Notes under the pieces: model-generated
Told to the model about the DNA's origin: nothing
Databases searched by the model: none
The model's input: the letters and a program-made list of their open reading frames with translations, nothing else
Position numbers and translations under genes: made by a program
Source of the DNA: a bacterium
GTDB lineage: Bacteria > Oederibacteriota > CAKKQC01
Assembly: GCA_919901855.1 (NCBI GenBank)
Contig: CAKKQC010000041.1
Span: 9,419-73,418, forward strand
Length of the DNA: 64,000 nucleotides
Direction: 5' to 3'
In this document: positions 7,474 through 16,525 of the stretch, piece after piece
Numbering within the stretch: the stretch's first letter is position 1
Layout of the letters: the number at the start of each line of letters is the position of its first letter

Positions 7474-8643
7474 CTACTTCATCGCGGTGAAGACGGCGGC
7501 GACGAGCGCCGCGATCGTGATCCCGCCCAACACCGCCCACGACTTGTCGACCGCCACGGTGGTCCGCGAGATCTCGAGGCGGGCCTGCTTCCTCGGCGCG
7601 GACGCGTCCGCCGCCGAGAGGGGCGGAGCCGCCACCGCGGTGACGTCCGCACCGGAACCCACCGCGACCCGGCGGCCCTCGACGTTGACCTGCGTCGCCC
7701 CCCGCCAGAGCGTCAGGACCATCTTCGAGTCCGGCGCGCCCGTGAGCATCCGCCGGACCTCGAGCCAGGGACGGTTCCACGTCGCATCCCCCCCGATCCC
7801 GAGGATCATGTCGTAGTCCAGGATTCCGGTCTTCCACGCCTGCGAGTGGTCGTCGATCCTGACGACTCCGGGGTAGAAGCTGTGCCCGTCGTTCGTGAAG
7901 ATCTCGAAATTCAGCCCCGGCAGGTCGCCCCCCTTGGTCGTGAGCTCCGCCATCGCCGTCTCCGGGAACTGGTGGACGATCATCCAGGAAACGAGCTGGG
8001 AGGCGATCCGGACGTCGTTGGTCCGCGAAATCCCGGCGCCGGTCCCGACCCAGACCTCGGCCAGGGTCTTGCCGTCCAGGAGGCTCAGCGTGACCGTGGC
8101 CGTGAACCTGCCCGCCGCGGCCGGCGGCTTCGTCCTCCCACGGGGCGGATAGCCGGGGAGTTGCGCGACCGCGTACGTGGGATCGGGCATGGTCCCCCAG
8201 CCCCACGTGTCCGCGGCGGCCAGGGCCGCCAGCGACGCGGGCGGCGTGGGCAGCGTCTTCCCGGGCTGCCACTCCGGCGCCTGGATCACGGTCGTGCGCT
8301 TGACCCCGCGCGTGAACTCGATCGACGCGTCAACGCCGACGACGAAGTCGGGGTTCTCGCCCATCTTCACGAACCGGTACCCGTCGCGCTCGAAGAGGTT
8401 CCGCACCGAGAACAGGACCGCGCGCTGGTCGGCCTCGGTCTTGAGGGTGGCCGCCGGGTTCACGGCCGCCAGCGGGTAGACCGAGAAGGTCACGTACTTG
8501 AACGAGGAAAGCTCCGGGGACTTGTACTCGCGCACCGCCGGGCCGATGTCGATGGTCACGGGAGAGAGGCCGTGCAGGGAGGCGCAACCCGCGAGCAGGG
8601 CGCCGGGGAGCAGGAGGCGCGCCAGGCGTCCGCAGGTCGTCAC
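7474..8643 (-). CDS. DUF4136 lipoprotein with PDZ domain and C-terminal membrane anchor
   Basis: This is a 389-residue envelope protein. The GTG at 8643 is chosen because a TAGAAT box lies exactly 7 bases before it and because it gives a lipoprotein signal ending in LLAGC. Residues about 30-230 show the DUF4136 pattern (SSFKYVTFSVYP, FVVGVDASIEF, SLLDGKTLAEVWVG). A PDZ-like domain follows (GVVRIDDHSQAWKTGILDYD), then a hydrophobic last 20 residues (VLGGITIAALVAAVF). DUF4136 proteins are usually small outer-membrane lipoproteins of unknown function; the fusion with a PDZ and a second anchor is unusual and suggests a scaffold. Neighbours do not explain its role. Confidence 0.75.
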   Translation of the reverse strand: MTTCGRLARLLLPGALLAGCASLHGLSPVTIDIGPAVREYKSPELSSFKYVTFSVYPLAAVNPAATLKTEADQRAVLFSVRNLFERDGYRFVKMGENPDFVVGVDASIEFTRGVKRTTVIQAPEWQPGKTLPTPPASLAALAAADTWGWGTMPDPTYAVAQLPGYPPRGRTKPPAAAGRFTATVTLSLLDGKTLAEVWVGTGAGISRTNDVRIASQLVSWMIVHQFPETAMAELTTKGGDLPGLNFEIFTNDGHSFYPGVVRIDDHSQAWKTGILDYDMILGIGGDATWNRPWLEVRRMLTGAPDSKMVLTLWRGATQVNVEGRRVAVGSGADVTAVAAPPLSAADASAPRKQARLEISRTTVAVDKSWAVLGGITIAALVAAVFTAMK

Positions 8644-8650
8644 GAAACCT

Positions 8651-8656
8651 ATTCTA
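8651..8656 (-). promoter_or_regulatory. -10 box of the DUF4136 lipoprotein gene
   Basis: Minus-strand TAGAAT followed by exactly 7 bases and the GTG start; no Shine-Dalgarno fits in between. This is a leaderless-type promoter. No convincing -35 box is visible. Confidence 0.55.
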
Positions 8657-8668
8657 CACTCCCGCCCG

Positions 8669-8726
8669 CGTCGAACCCGTCGACCCCTTGGGGCGGAGGG
8701 TTCGACGACGATTGCGTCCGCAATCG
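8669..8726 (-). terminator. Two strong hairpins behind the isomerase gene
   Basis: A perfect 8-bp stem with a 2-base loop (8709-8726) starts right after the isomerase stop. It is followed by a 10-bp stem CGTCGAACCC/GGGTTCGACG (8669-8678 with 8698-8707) that encloses CCCC-tt-GGGG. There is no T-run, so factor-independent termination is not proven. They could equally be an RNA-stabilising or repeat element. Confidence 0.45.
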
Positions 8727-9596
8727 CTAACAACCTTCGAGGAACCGGCCGCCGGCCAGCAGGCCCGCCTGTTCGGTTTCGGTCCGGTCGTTGAAGTTCT
8801 CGTCCTCGAGCTCGATGGAGACCATGCCCCTATACCCGGCCCCCGCCAGGACCCCGAACGCCTCGGGCCAGTTCATGACCCCGTGACCCGGGATCGTGTA
8901 CCGCCACACGCGATCCCCGAACCCGTGGCCCTTGCCGAACGTCGCGGGCTGTTCGTGGCCGAATTCGTAGAGGGCGTCGGCGTAGAGGGCCGTGTCCTTG
9001 CCGTGCACGTGCACGACCTGGGTCGCGAACTCGCGCAGGAACCGCATCGGATCGATCCCCATCCGGATCAGGTGCGAGGGATCGAAGTTGATCCCCATGG
9101 CCTTCGACGGCACCGCCTTGAAGAACGCCCGGAAGCCCTCGGGGGTGCAGACGAGCGCCCCGGGCCCCGGCCAGCCCTCGATGGCGAGCGAGGCCTTCGC
9201 CGCCTCGAGCACGGGCGCGAGCGCCGCGAAGCTCTCGACCATGTACCCGAAGTTCTCGCTCCGGGGTTTCGCAGCGTCCTCGGGGAGCATGACGAGGAAG
9301 TGGTTGACGGGCCCCAGCACGGCGCAGGCCTTGACGTAGGCCGTGTTCTTCTCGATCGCGGCCTTCCGCTTCCCGGCGTCGGGCGACAGCATGGCGTTCC
9401 ACTCCGCCAGGTCCACGGAGCCGACCCGGAGCCCGGCGGCGGCCACCGTCTTGCCGGCGGCATCCCCGTCGCGGCCCACATCGATTCCCTCGAACCCGTT
9501 TGCCTTCGCGTACGCGATCACGCCCGGGAGGTCCTTGTTCCACCCCGACCAGCCCCGCCGGAACCCGATGCCGAACCCGCCCGTCCGCGTCTGCAT
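8727..9596 (-). CDS. Sugar phosphate isomerase/epimerase (AP-endonuclease-2-like TIM barrel)
   Basis: This 289-residue protein has the xylose-isomerase-like TIM barrel fold. It shows the pattern of one active-site ligand per strand: GFEGIDVG, LAIEGWPGP, GINFDPSHLIRMG, VVHVHGKDT and the terminal GMVSIELEDENF with the last metal-binding Glu. Such enzymes isomerise or epimerise sugars or inositols using a divalent metal. AAGGAGG lies 7 bases before the ATG at 9596, a textbook Shine-Dalgarno. The gene is divergent from the DUF5107 gene, and the reaction is not known. Confidence 0.85.
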   Translation of the reverse strand: MQTRTGGFGIGFRRGWSGWNKDLPGVIAYAKANGFEGIDVGRDGDAAGKTVAAAGLRVGSVDLAEWNAMLSPDAGKRKAAIEKNTAYVKACAVLGPVNHFLVMLPEDAAKPRSENFGYMVESFAALAPVLEAAKASLAIEGWPGPGALVCTPEGFRAFFKAVPSKAMGINFDPSHLIRMGIDPMRFLREFATQVVHVHGKDTALYADALYEFGHEQPATFGKGHGFGDRVWRYTIPGHGVMNWPEAFGVLAGAGYRGMVSIELEDENFNDRTETEQAGLLAGGRFLEGC

Positions 9597-9706
9597 ATCA
9601 AAGCCTCCTTGTCGGTCCGCGCCGTCTGGCGCCAAATCGTGACGATCATACACCGCCGGCCACCGCCGTGGGGAGCCGCATCGCGACGAACATGCCACCT
9701 TCACGG

Positions 9707-9712
9707 TACAGT
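9707..9712 (+). promoter_or_regulatory. -10 box of the DUF5107-toroid-DUF4091 operon
   Basis: TACAGT followed by 7 bases and the ATG at 9720. The same TACAGT-7-ATG arrangement precedes the bd-oxidase gene at 50856. No -35 is evident. Confidence 0.5.
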
Positions 9713-9719
9713 ACACGCC

Positions 9720-11627
9720 ATGACGCGACTGGGCATGGAAACGCTCGTCCTGCCGGCGGCGGACCTGGGGTCGCCGAATCCGCTCCCGGCCTTCCGGGAA
9801 TCCGCGGACGACCGGGAAGTCCGGTGCGACGGGACCGTCCCAGCGGAGGACCGCGCCCGCCTCGGCCGCGCGTGCGGAACGCGCATCCTGCCCTGGCCGG
9901 TCCAGGACGGCTACGACGACCGGCCGGTCCCCCGCGGATTCCGGGCCCTGATCCTCGAGAACGAGCGCCTTCGGGCCGTCGTCCTTCCCGCGCTCGGCGG
10001 CCGGCTCTGGTCGCTCGTCGACCGGCGCGACGGCCGCGAACTTCTCGCCCGCAACCCCGTCGTCCGGTACGCGAACGTCGCGCTCTGCAACGCCTGGGTC
10101 GCGGGCGGCATCGAATGGAACTGCGGACTGCTTGGCCACCACTGGCTCACGTCGTCCCCCGTCTTCGCCGGGCTCGTGCGGGGGCCCGCCGGAGATCCGG
10201 CCCTGCGGCTCTGGGAGTTCGACCGGCTGAACCGGACCGTCTGGCAGGTGGACCTGCACCTGCCGGAGGACTCCCCGTTCCTCTTCGCGTGCGTGCGGAT
10301 CGTCAATCTCAACGACGCCGAAATGCCCGCCTACTGGTGGACGAACATGGCGGTGGCGGAAAGCCCGGACGTTCGGACGCTGGTGCCGGCGGATCGCGTG
10401 CTCCGGCACGACGCGCAGGGCGTCCTCGGGATGGCGCCTCTGCCCCGCCCGGACGGGTTCGACGCCACGCGGGTCACCGAACACGGCCACGCGTGGGAAG
10501 GGTTCTTCCATATTGAAGGCGCGCGGCCCTTCGTCGCCGCCCTCGCGGGCACGGGCCGCGGCATCGTCGAGACCTCGACGCGGGCGTTGCGCGGCCGGAA
10601 GATGTTCGCCTGGGGCATGAACGCCGCGGGCCGGTGGTGGCAGCGCCACCTCGGCGATGAGGCCTTCGCGTACTACGAGATCCAGGCCGGGCTGGCACGC
10701 ACCCAGCTCGAGACGGTTCCCATGGGCCCCCGCGCCCGCTGGACCTGGACCGAGGCATTCGGCCCCCTCGACTCTGACCCGGCGGTCACGCACGGCCCGG
10801 ACTGGAGCGCCGCGTGGCGGCACGCGGCGGCCCGGCTCGACGAGGCGATTCCCGAGCGCGAGCTCGAGGCCCGCCATGCCGCCTTCGAGACGGCGCTCGA
10901 CCACCCCCCCGAGGCCCTCCTGAACGCCGGATCGGGCTGGGGATCGCTGGAATCCATGGAACCGGGCGGCACCCGGCTCCCTGCCGGTACCCCGTTCCCC
11001 GCCTCGACGCTGGGACCGGATCAGGCGCCGTGGATGGAGCTGCTCGAGACCGGCCGGCTGCCCACCCGCGAGCCCGTGGAGCCCCCCGTCGCGCCCATGG
11101 TCCGGCCCGAATGGGCGCCGCGGCTCGCCGCCCTGGGAGCCCGGTGGGATGTCCTCCTGCAGCTCGGGATCCTGAAGATGGAAGGCGGCGACCGGGCCGG
11201 GGCGCGCGCGGCCTGGGACGCCTCCGTCGCCCTGGCCCCCTCGGCATGGGCGCTCCGAAACCTCGCCCAGCTCGAGCTGAAGGAAGGGCGGCCGGGGGAC
11301 GCGGCCGGGCTCATCGTCCGCGCCTGGGAGCTGGCGCGTGAGTTCCTCCGCCCCCCGCTCGCGCGCGAGGTGCTCGAGGCGTTCCTCGCCGCCGGCCGGC
11401 CGGCGGACGCGGTCGCGTTCTCCGACGCCCTGCCGGCGGCCGTCCGGAATCGCGACCGGATCAGGCTCCTGACGGCCCGCGCCTCGCTGGCCGCCGGCGA
11501 TACCGGCCGGGCGGAGGCGCTCGTGAGCGGCCTCGCCGCCATGGACCTGCGCGAGGGCGAGTCGGCACTCGACGACCTCCGGAAGGCGCTCGCCGGCCGG
11601 CCGGGCGGGCCCGGCCGGGCCGCATGA
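9720..11627 (+). CDS. DUF5107-domain protein with C-terminal TPR region
   Basis: A 635-residue protein without a signal peptide. The N-terminal two-thirds match the DUF5107 beta-sandwich, which resembles aldose epimerases: the LPALGGRLWSLVDRRDGREL segment, GGIEWNCGLLGHH, and YWWTNMAVAE with the conserved Trp-Thr-Asn. The last 200 residues are helical repeats (LLQLGILKMEGGDRAGARAA, NLAQLELKEGRPGDAAGLI) of the TPR kind, as usual for DUF5107 proteins. The family is thought to bind carbohydrates, but no reaction is established. The start codon follows a -10 box by 7 bases. The stop overlaps the next start by four bases, so it heads an operon of four genes. Confidence 0.82.
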   Translation: MTRLGMETLVLPAADLGSPNPLPAFRESADDREVRCDGTVPAEDRARLGRACGTRILPWPVQDGYDDRPVPRGFRALILENERLRAVVLPALGGRLWSLVDRRDGRELLARNPVVRYANVALCNAWVAGGIEWNCGLLGHHWLTSSPVFAGLVRGPAGDPALRLWEFDRLNRTVWQVDLHLPEDSPFLFACVRIVNLNDAEMPAYWWTNMAVAESPDVRTLVPADRVLRHDAQGVLGMAPLPRPDGFDATRVTEHGHAWEGFFHIEGARPFVAALAGTGRGIVETSTRALRGRKMFAWGMNAAGRWWQRHLGDEAFAYYEIQAGLARTQLETVPMGPRARWTWTEAFGPLDSDPAVTHGPDWSAAWRHAAARLDEAIPERELEARHAAFETALDHPPEALLNAGSGWGSLESMEPGGTRLPAGTPFPASTLGPDQAPWMELLETGRLPTREPVEPPVAPMVRPEWAPRLAALGARWDVLLQLGILKMEGGDRAGARAAWDASVALAPSAWALRNLAQLELKEGRPGDAAGLIVRAWELAREFLRPPLAREVLEAFLAAGRPADAVAFSDALPAAVRNRDRIRLLTARASLAAGDTGRAEALVSGLAAMDLREGESALDDLRKALAGRPGGPGRAA

Positions 11628-13006
11628 GGATGCTCGCGCTGGGTCTCGTCCTCGTTTCCCTGACCGGCCCCGCGCGCGCCTTCGACCCCGCCATCGAGTT
11701 CCAGCACCTGCGGGCCTGCCAGTACCTGTCGGCCACCGACCCGGCGGACGGAGCGATCAACGACCTCTGGGGCGGCCCGACCTGGGTGGTCCCCGGGGAG
11801 ATGGCGGTCGCGGGCTGGGTGCTCGCCCGCGGCGGGTTCGGCGCCGAGGCGGCGGCGGCCGCGAGCTACCTGGCCCGGATCCAGAACGCGGACGGGTCGT
11901 GGTGCAACCAGTACAGCGGCACCGTCGCCGTCGACTCGGGCCGGTACGCCCGTCACACCGCGCAGGCCGTGTTCTTCCTGGCCGCCGCGGGGGGACACGC
12001 CGCCGCGATCGCGGCGGGGACGGCGTGGCTGGCCGCGCTTCAGGATCCTGCCGTCAAGCAGGGATCCGACGACGGGCTCGTGTGCGGCGGGTACGACGGG
12101 ACCGGAGCCGTGCTCACCGACCGGTGGACCTCGGACAACGCGTTCGCCGTGCTCGCGTTCGACGTGGCGGGCGACGGCGCGCGACGGGACCGGATCGTCG
12201 CGGCCCTCAACGCCCTCCTGCGCACGGGCGACCACTGGGTCCGGTCGATCGACAAGAACGGCGTCACCTCGGACGGCACGTTCGGCTGGATCAACTTCGC
12301 CCCCGCGTTCCTCGACCTGCGCTACCGCGGCGTCGCCTATCCGTCCGGCCTGGCGTCGGGGATCCGGGCCCGTATCCAGGAATCCGCGGGGGTGAATGCG
12401 GGCGCCGTCCGCGAGTTTGCGGACGGACCGAAGTACATGCCGGGCATCGGCTTCCAGGCCTCGCTCGCGTGGGCTTCCGCCGGAGATCCGGCCGCCGCCC
12501 AGGCCCACACCGCGTGGGCGGAAACGACCAGCGGCCTCTGGCAGTCCGCCGCCGACGCCAATGGCGACGCCGGAGGATGGATCGACTGGTCGTACACGGC
12601 CGGCGGGGGAACGGCGAATTGGTGGGAGCGGTTCGTGGACACGAGCGCGTACGCGATCATGGTGGCGAAGGGCTGGCGATTCGCCGACCCCGTGCCGGTC
12701 CCCCCGTCGCCGGCTCCCCCCTCGTTCCCCGACACCGTCGTCCTCTACCCCCAGCCGGCGGCCGGGGACTCGGTCACCGTGGCCGTCCGCCTCGCACCCG
12801 GCGAGGACGCGCTCGAGGCACAGGCGTACAATGCGGCCATGGAGCGCGTGTACCGGGGACGCTGGAATGCCGTGGATGCCGCGGGCGTGACGATCAACGG
12901 CCTGCGGCGGTGGGCGCCGGGCGTGTATCTCCTCAGGCTCCGCACGTTCTCCGGCGGCCGGGTCGCCCGGCTCCTGCGCCCGGCCCGGCTCGTGGTGCGA
13001 CGGTGA
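11624..13006 (+). CDS. Secreted alpha/alpha-toroid (terpenoid-cyclase-like) protein
   Basis: A 460-residue exported protein whose signal peptide ends near GPARA. Residues about 25-350 have repeated helical pairs with motifs such as ARIQNADGSWCNQY, DDGLVCGGYDG and DNAFAVLAFD, the QxxDGSW-type repeats of the prenyltransferase/squalene-cyclase toroid fold. A Pro-rich linker (PVPVPPSPAPPSFP) leads to a C-terminal sandwich of about 85 residues ending RPARLVVRR, similar to the type-IX-secretion-associated or FlgD-like tails. The catalytic DxDD motif of hopene cyclases is not evident, so a polysaccharide-lyase or binding role is as likely. It is joined to its neighbours by ATGA and GTGA overlaps. 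Confidence 0.7.
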   Translation: MRMLALGLVLVSLTGPARAFDPAIEFQHLRACQYLSATDPADGAINDLWGGPTWVVPGEMAVAGWVLARGGFGAEAAAAASYLARIQNADGSWCNQYSGTVAVDSGRYARHTAQAVFFLAAAGGHAAAIAAGTAWLAALQDPAVKQGSDDGLVCGGYDGTGAVLTDRWTSDNAFAVLAFDVAGDGARRDRIVAALNALLRTGDHWVRSIDKNGVTSDGTFGWINFAPAFLDLRYRGVAYPSGLASGIRARIQESAGVNAGAVREFADGPKYMPGIGFQASLAWASAGDPAAAQAHTAWAETTSGLWQSAADANGDAGGWIDWSYTAGGGTANWWERFVDTSAYAIMVAKGWRFADPVPVPPSPAPPSFPDTVVLYPQPAAGDSVTVAVRLAPGEDALEAQAYNAAMERVYRGRWNAVDAAGVTINGLRRWAPGVYLLRLRTFSGGRVARLLRPARLVVRR

Positions 13007-16000
13007 TCCGCCGGTCTGTCGTGGCCGCGCTCATCTTCGCCGCGTCGACGGCGCGGGCCGGCATTACCGTGTCGAACTCGTCGTTCGAGGAGGGGCTCAA
13101 GACCCCGGCCGGGTGGACGCTCGAGGGGCGGGGCGGGGCCTGGCTCAGGGGCGACGCCGCGACGGGGCGCCGGGCCGTCGCGGTGTCGGGCACCGGGGTG
13201 ACCGAGAGCGCCTGGCTGTCGGCGCCCGTGTCCATCGAGCCGTCGAAGCTCTACGAGGTCCGGTTCCGGGCCCGTAGAGTGGCCGGCGGCGGCGGCGGCA
13301 CGCCGGTCACCGGTCCGGCGTTCTGCAACCGCGACGTCGCCATCGCCTCGACCGTATGGACCGGCTACGAGTCGGTTTTCGCGACCCCGCCGGCCATGAC
13401 CCCCGCGGACCGGCGCCTGCACTTCGGCCAGTGGCGCATGAACGGCGCGGTCGCATACGACGACATCCGCGTGGTCCCCGCCGAGCCCGTCTACGTCCGC
13501 TCAGGCGCGTTCGTCCTCGGGGAGGGCGAGAGCCTCTCGGGCACCCGGTACGCGTTCACGGCGCCTTTCGACACCCCGGGCCGGAACTCGAGCCGTCCCC
13601 TCGCGGGCTGGCGCGCGCGGTTCAACACGAACCGCTGGGTGCTGGGGGCGGGCGACGAAGTCGTATACCGGCACGCGGTGGGCGACCGCCTCCAGACCGG
13701 CGCCGTCGCGGACGTCGCGGTCACGTACTACGAGGGCGGCGAGCTCGCCGTCGAAGCCTCCCGCGACGGCGCGACCTGGCAGGAGCTTGGGGTCATCGCC
13801 GGGAAGTCCCGCCACGCCTTCCCGGTGCCCGCTTCGCTCCTGCCCGCGGCCGAGATCTGGATCCGGCTCCGGGTCCGCACCGGGGCCGAGCGCGGCCCGG
13901 GCGCCGATCCCGGCTCCCTCCAGGTCGGCGCCTACGGCTACCGCTCCGTCCTCGCCGGCCCCCCCGTGACCCTCACGGGCCGCACGGCGTTCGTGGCGGT
14001 CACGGGCACCGACCCCCGGCTCAGCGTCTCGTTCGACTCGCTCGGCGACCAAGTCCCGAACGGGAACGACGTCATCAAGTGCACGGTCACGAACCTGACG
14101 GCGAAGCCCCTCGCGGTCCGGGCAGAGGCGCGCACCGTGCGGGACGGCCGCGCCCAGCCGGAGGCCACCTTCGGCAACACCCTCCAGCCCGGCCCCAACG
14201 TGCGGACGTACCCGTACCCGGTCCCGGGCCCGGGCGACTACACGATCACGCTCAAGTACGGCCCCGGGTACACGTACGAGGCCGAGACCAGGTTCCGGGT
14301 CCCCGACCTCTACGAGGAGAGATTCGGCGAGCTCCTGCCCGACTCGATGCCCGGCGTCGGGCTCTGGTGGGCGTCGGCGGGCTGGAAGGTGAACGAGACC
14401 CGCGGCCTGCCCGGTGGGCAGGGCGGTGCGGTGCGGATTTCGGCGGCGCGCAACGAAACCGAAGCCGCCCAGATCGTGATCCGCCCCGAGCTGGCCGTGA
14501 CGAACCTGCGGGTCGAGGCGGGTCCCCTGCGCCGCGCCCCCGGCGCCGACGGCCCCGGCATGATCCCGGCCGCCAACGTCGAGATCCTGCGCGTGGCCTA
14601 CGTCCCTGTCGAGGAACCGACCGACGCCCGCGGGTTCCGCGGCCGCTGGCCCGACCCCCTCCCGCCGTTCACGGCCCCCGTGAACCTGGAAGCGGGCCGG
14701 AACTATCCGGTCTGGGTCCGCGTCCGCGTGCCGAAGGACGTGGTCCCCGGGGTCTTCACGGGCACGATCCGGTTCTCGTCGGACGCCTGGCACGCCTCGG
14801 CCACCCTCCTCGTCGAGGTCTACGACTTCGCCCTGCCCGACCGGATGACGCTGACGACGGCGTTCGGGTTCGACGCCCGGACCGTGTTCCGGTACCAGAA
14901 GCTCGAGCGCGAGGCCGACCGCAGGTCCGTACTCGACCGCTACTACGCCGACTTCGCCGCGCACCACGTCAGCCCGTATGCCTACGGCACCGCCCCGCTC
15001 GACCCCATCCGAACCGAGTGGCCGGGCGCGGGCGCCTGGACCGGCGGACGACGCGACCAGGAGGTAAAGTTCGCCGGGCGCAGTTCCCTCCTCGTCGAGG
15101 ACGACAGCCCGACCAGCCAGCCCTCGGCCACCTACCGGACCTCGCTTCCGATTCCGAAGAAGGGCCTGCGGCTCGCCTTCCAATACCGGACGAAGACGCC
15201 CGGCCAGGCCTTCCTCGTATCGCTCTCGCACGACGACGCGTCGGGCGAGTGGATGCCGGGCCGGAACCTGGACATCTCCCTGACGGGGACCGGCGAGTGG
15301 CAGTCCTTCGACCGCACGATCACGGCATTCCCCGCGGGCGCGAAGTCGGTCCGGCTCGCGCTCTACGCGTCGCTGTGGCAGGACGACGGGTCGCCGCAGG
15401 GGGCCGTCTGGTACGACCAGCTCTCGTTCCGGGACGCGGGAAACGGGAAGGAACTGGCGCCCGGCGGCGACTTCGAGCCGCTCGAGCCCGCCGCCCTCGC
15501 GCCCGTGATCGACTGGAGCGCCTGGGACCGCGAGATGGGACGCCAGTTCGCCGCGTACCACTGGAACTCGTTCTCGTTCGACGTGCCGGGACTGGGCGGC
15601 GGATCGTTCCAGAGCCGGACCGAACCCAGCCTGCTCGGGTACAGCGAGGGAACTACCGAGTACCAGACCGCGATGCGGAACTGGTGCGCGGCGGCAGAGG
15701 CCCACCTCCGGGAGAAAGGGTGGCTTAAGGATGCGTTCGTCTACTGGTTCGACGAGCCCGAGCCGAGGGATTACGCCTTCGTCAGCAACGGGTTCCGCAA
15801 GCTCAGGGAGTACATGCCCGGCATCCGCCGGATGCTGACCGAGCAGCCCGAGCCCGCGCTCCTCGGCGGCCCGAACGTCTGGTGCCCGGTCCTCGACGCC
15901 TACGACCGCCCGGCCATGCACGCGCGGCAGACCCTGGGCGAGACGCTGTGGTGGTACATCTGCACCGGCCCCAAGGAGCCCTACGTCGGCGAGTTCATCG

Positions 16001-16521
16001 ACCGCGGGTCCCCGGACCTCCGGATCTGGTGCTGGCAGACCTGGCAGGAGAACGTGTCGGGAATCCTGATCTGGGCCACGGACTACTGGACCTCGCCGCT
16101 CGCGTACCCGGACGGTAACGCGCCCCAGAACCCGTACGTGGACGCCATGAGCTGGACCAACGGGGCCGGCTCCCCCGGCACCCGCGACCCGTGGGGCAAC
16201 GGCGACGGCCGGTTCCTGTACCCGCCCGAGGCGGCGGCGGACGGGCATCCCGCAGGACCGGTCCTCGCCGGGCCCGTGGACTCGATCCGGTGGGAGCACC
16301 TGCGCGACGGCATCGAGGACTACGAATACCTGGCGATCCTCAAGCGGCTCATCGATGCCAAGGGATTCCAGCCGGGCCTGCGCAAGGGGTACGACGCGTA
16401 CCTCGAGGTGCCCGCCGCCCTCTCGCGGAACCTGACCTCGTACGCGCACGACCCCACCCCGCTCGAGCGCCGCCGCGACGAGGTCGCGCGGATGATCGAA
16501 CAGCTCGGCAAGCTGCCCTGA
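13003..16521 (+). CDS. Secreted DUF4091 (GH123-like) multidomain protein
   Basis: A 1172-residue exported protein. The GTG at 13003 overlaps the previous stop (GTGA) and gives a signal peptide ending in AASTARAG. A carbohydrate-binding sandwich with NSSFEEGLKTPAGW opens the protein, discoidin-like and further sandwich domains follow, and the catalytic-type barrel begins at about residue 600. The acidic pair in FVYWFDEPEP corresponds to the Asp-Glu dyad of GH123/DUF4091 proteins. The closing WEHLRDGIEDYEYL is the family signature. GH123 members cleave beta-N-acetylgalactosaminides by substrate-assisted catalysis, but DUF4091 substrates are mostly unknown. Together with the toroid and DUF5107 genes it suggests a glycan-processing operon. 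Confidence 0.85.
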   Translation: MIRRSVVAALIFAASTARAGITVSNSSFEEGLKTPAGWTLEGRGGAWLRGDAATGRRAVAVSGTGVTESAWLSAPVSIEPSKLYEVRFRARRVAGGGGGTPVTGPAFCNRDVAIASTVWTGYESVFATPPAMTPADRRLHFGQWRMNGAVAYDDIRVVPAEPVYVRSGAFVLGEGESLSGTRYAFTAPFDTPGRNSSRPLAGWRARFNTNRWVLGAGDEVVYRHAVGDRLQTGAVADVAVTYYEGGELAVEASRDGATWQELGVIAGKSRHAFPVPASLLPAAEIWIRLRVRTGAERGPGADPGSLQVGAYGYRSVLAGPPVTLTGRTAFVAVTGTDPRLSVSFDSLGDQVPNGNDVIKCTVTNLTAKPLAVRAEARTVRDGRAQPEATFGNTLQPGPNVRTYPYPVPGPGDYTITLKYGPGYTYEAETRFRVPDLYEERFGELLPDSMPGVGLWWASAGWKVNETRGLPGGQGGAVRISAARNETEAAQIVIRPELAVTNLRVEAGPLRRAPGADGPGMIPAANVEILRVAYVPVEEPTDARGFRGRWPDPLPPFTAPVNLEAGRNYPVWVRVRVPKDVVPGVFTGTIRFSSDAWHASATLLVEVYDFALPDRMTLTTAFGFDARTVFRYQKLEREADRRSVLDRYYADFAAHHVSPYAYGTAPLDPIRTEWPGAGAWTGGRRDQEVKFAGRSSLLVEDDSPTSQPSATYRTSLPIPKKGLRLAFQYRTKTPGQAFLVSLSHDDASGEWMPGRNLDISLTGTGEWQSFDRTITAFPAGAKSVRLALYASLWQDDGSPQGAVWYDQLSFRDAGNGKELAPGGDFEPLEPAALAPVIDWSAWDREMGRQFAAYHWNSFSFDVPGLGGGSFQSRTEPSLLGYSEGTTEYQTAMRNWCAAAEAHLREKGWLKDAFVYWFDEPEPRDYAFVSNGFRKLREYMPGIRRMLTEQPEPALLGGPNVWCPVLDAYDRPAMHARQTLGETLWWYICTGPKEPYVGEFIDRGSPDLRIWCWQTWQENVSGILIWATDYWTSPLAYPDGNAPQNPYVDAMSWTNGAGSPGTRDPWGNGDGRFLYPPEAAADGHPAGPVLAGPVDSIRWEHLRDGIEDYEYLAILKRLIDAKGFQPGLRKGYDAYLEVPAALSRNLTSYAHDPTPLERRRDEVARMIEQLGKLP

Positions 16522-16525
16522 CCCG

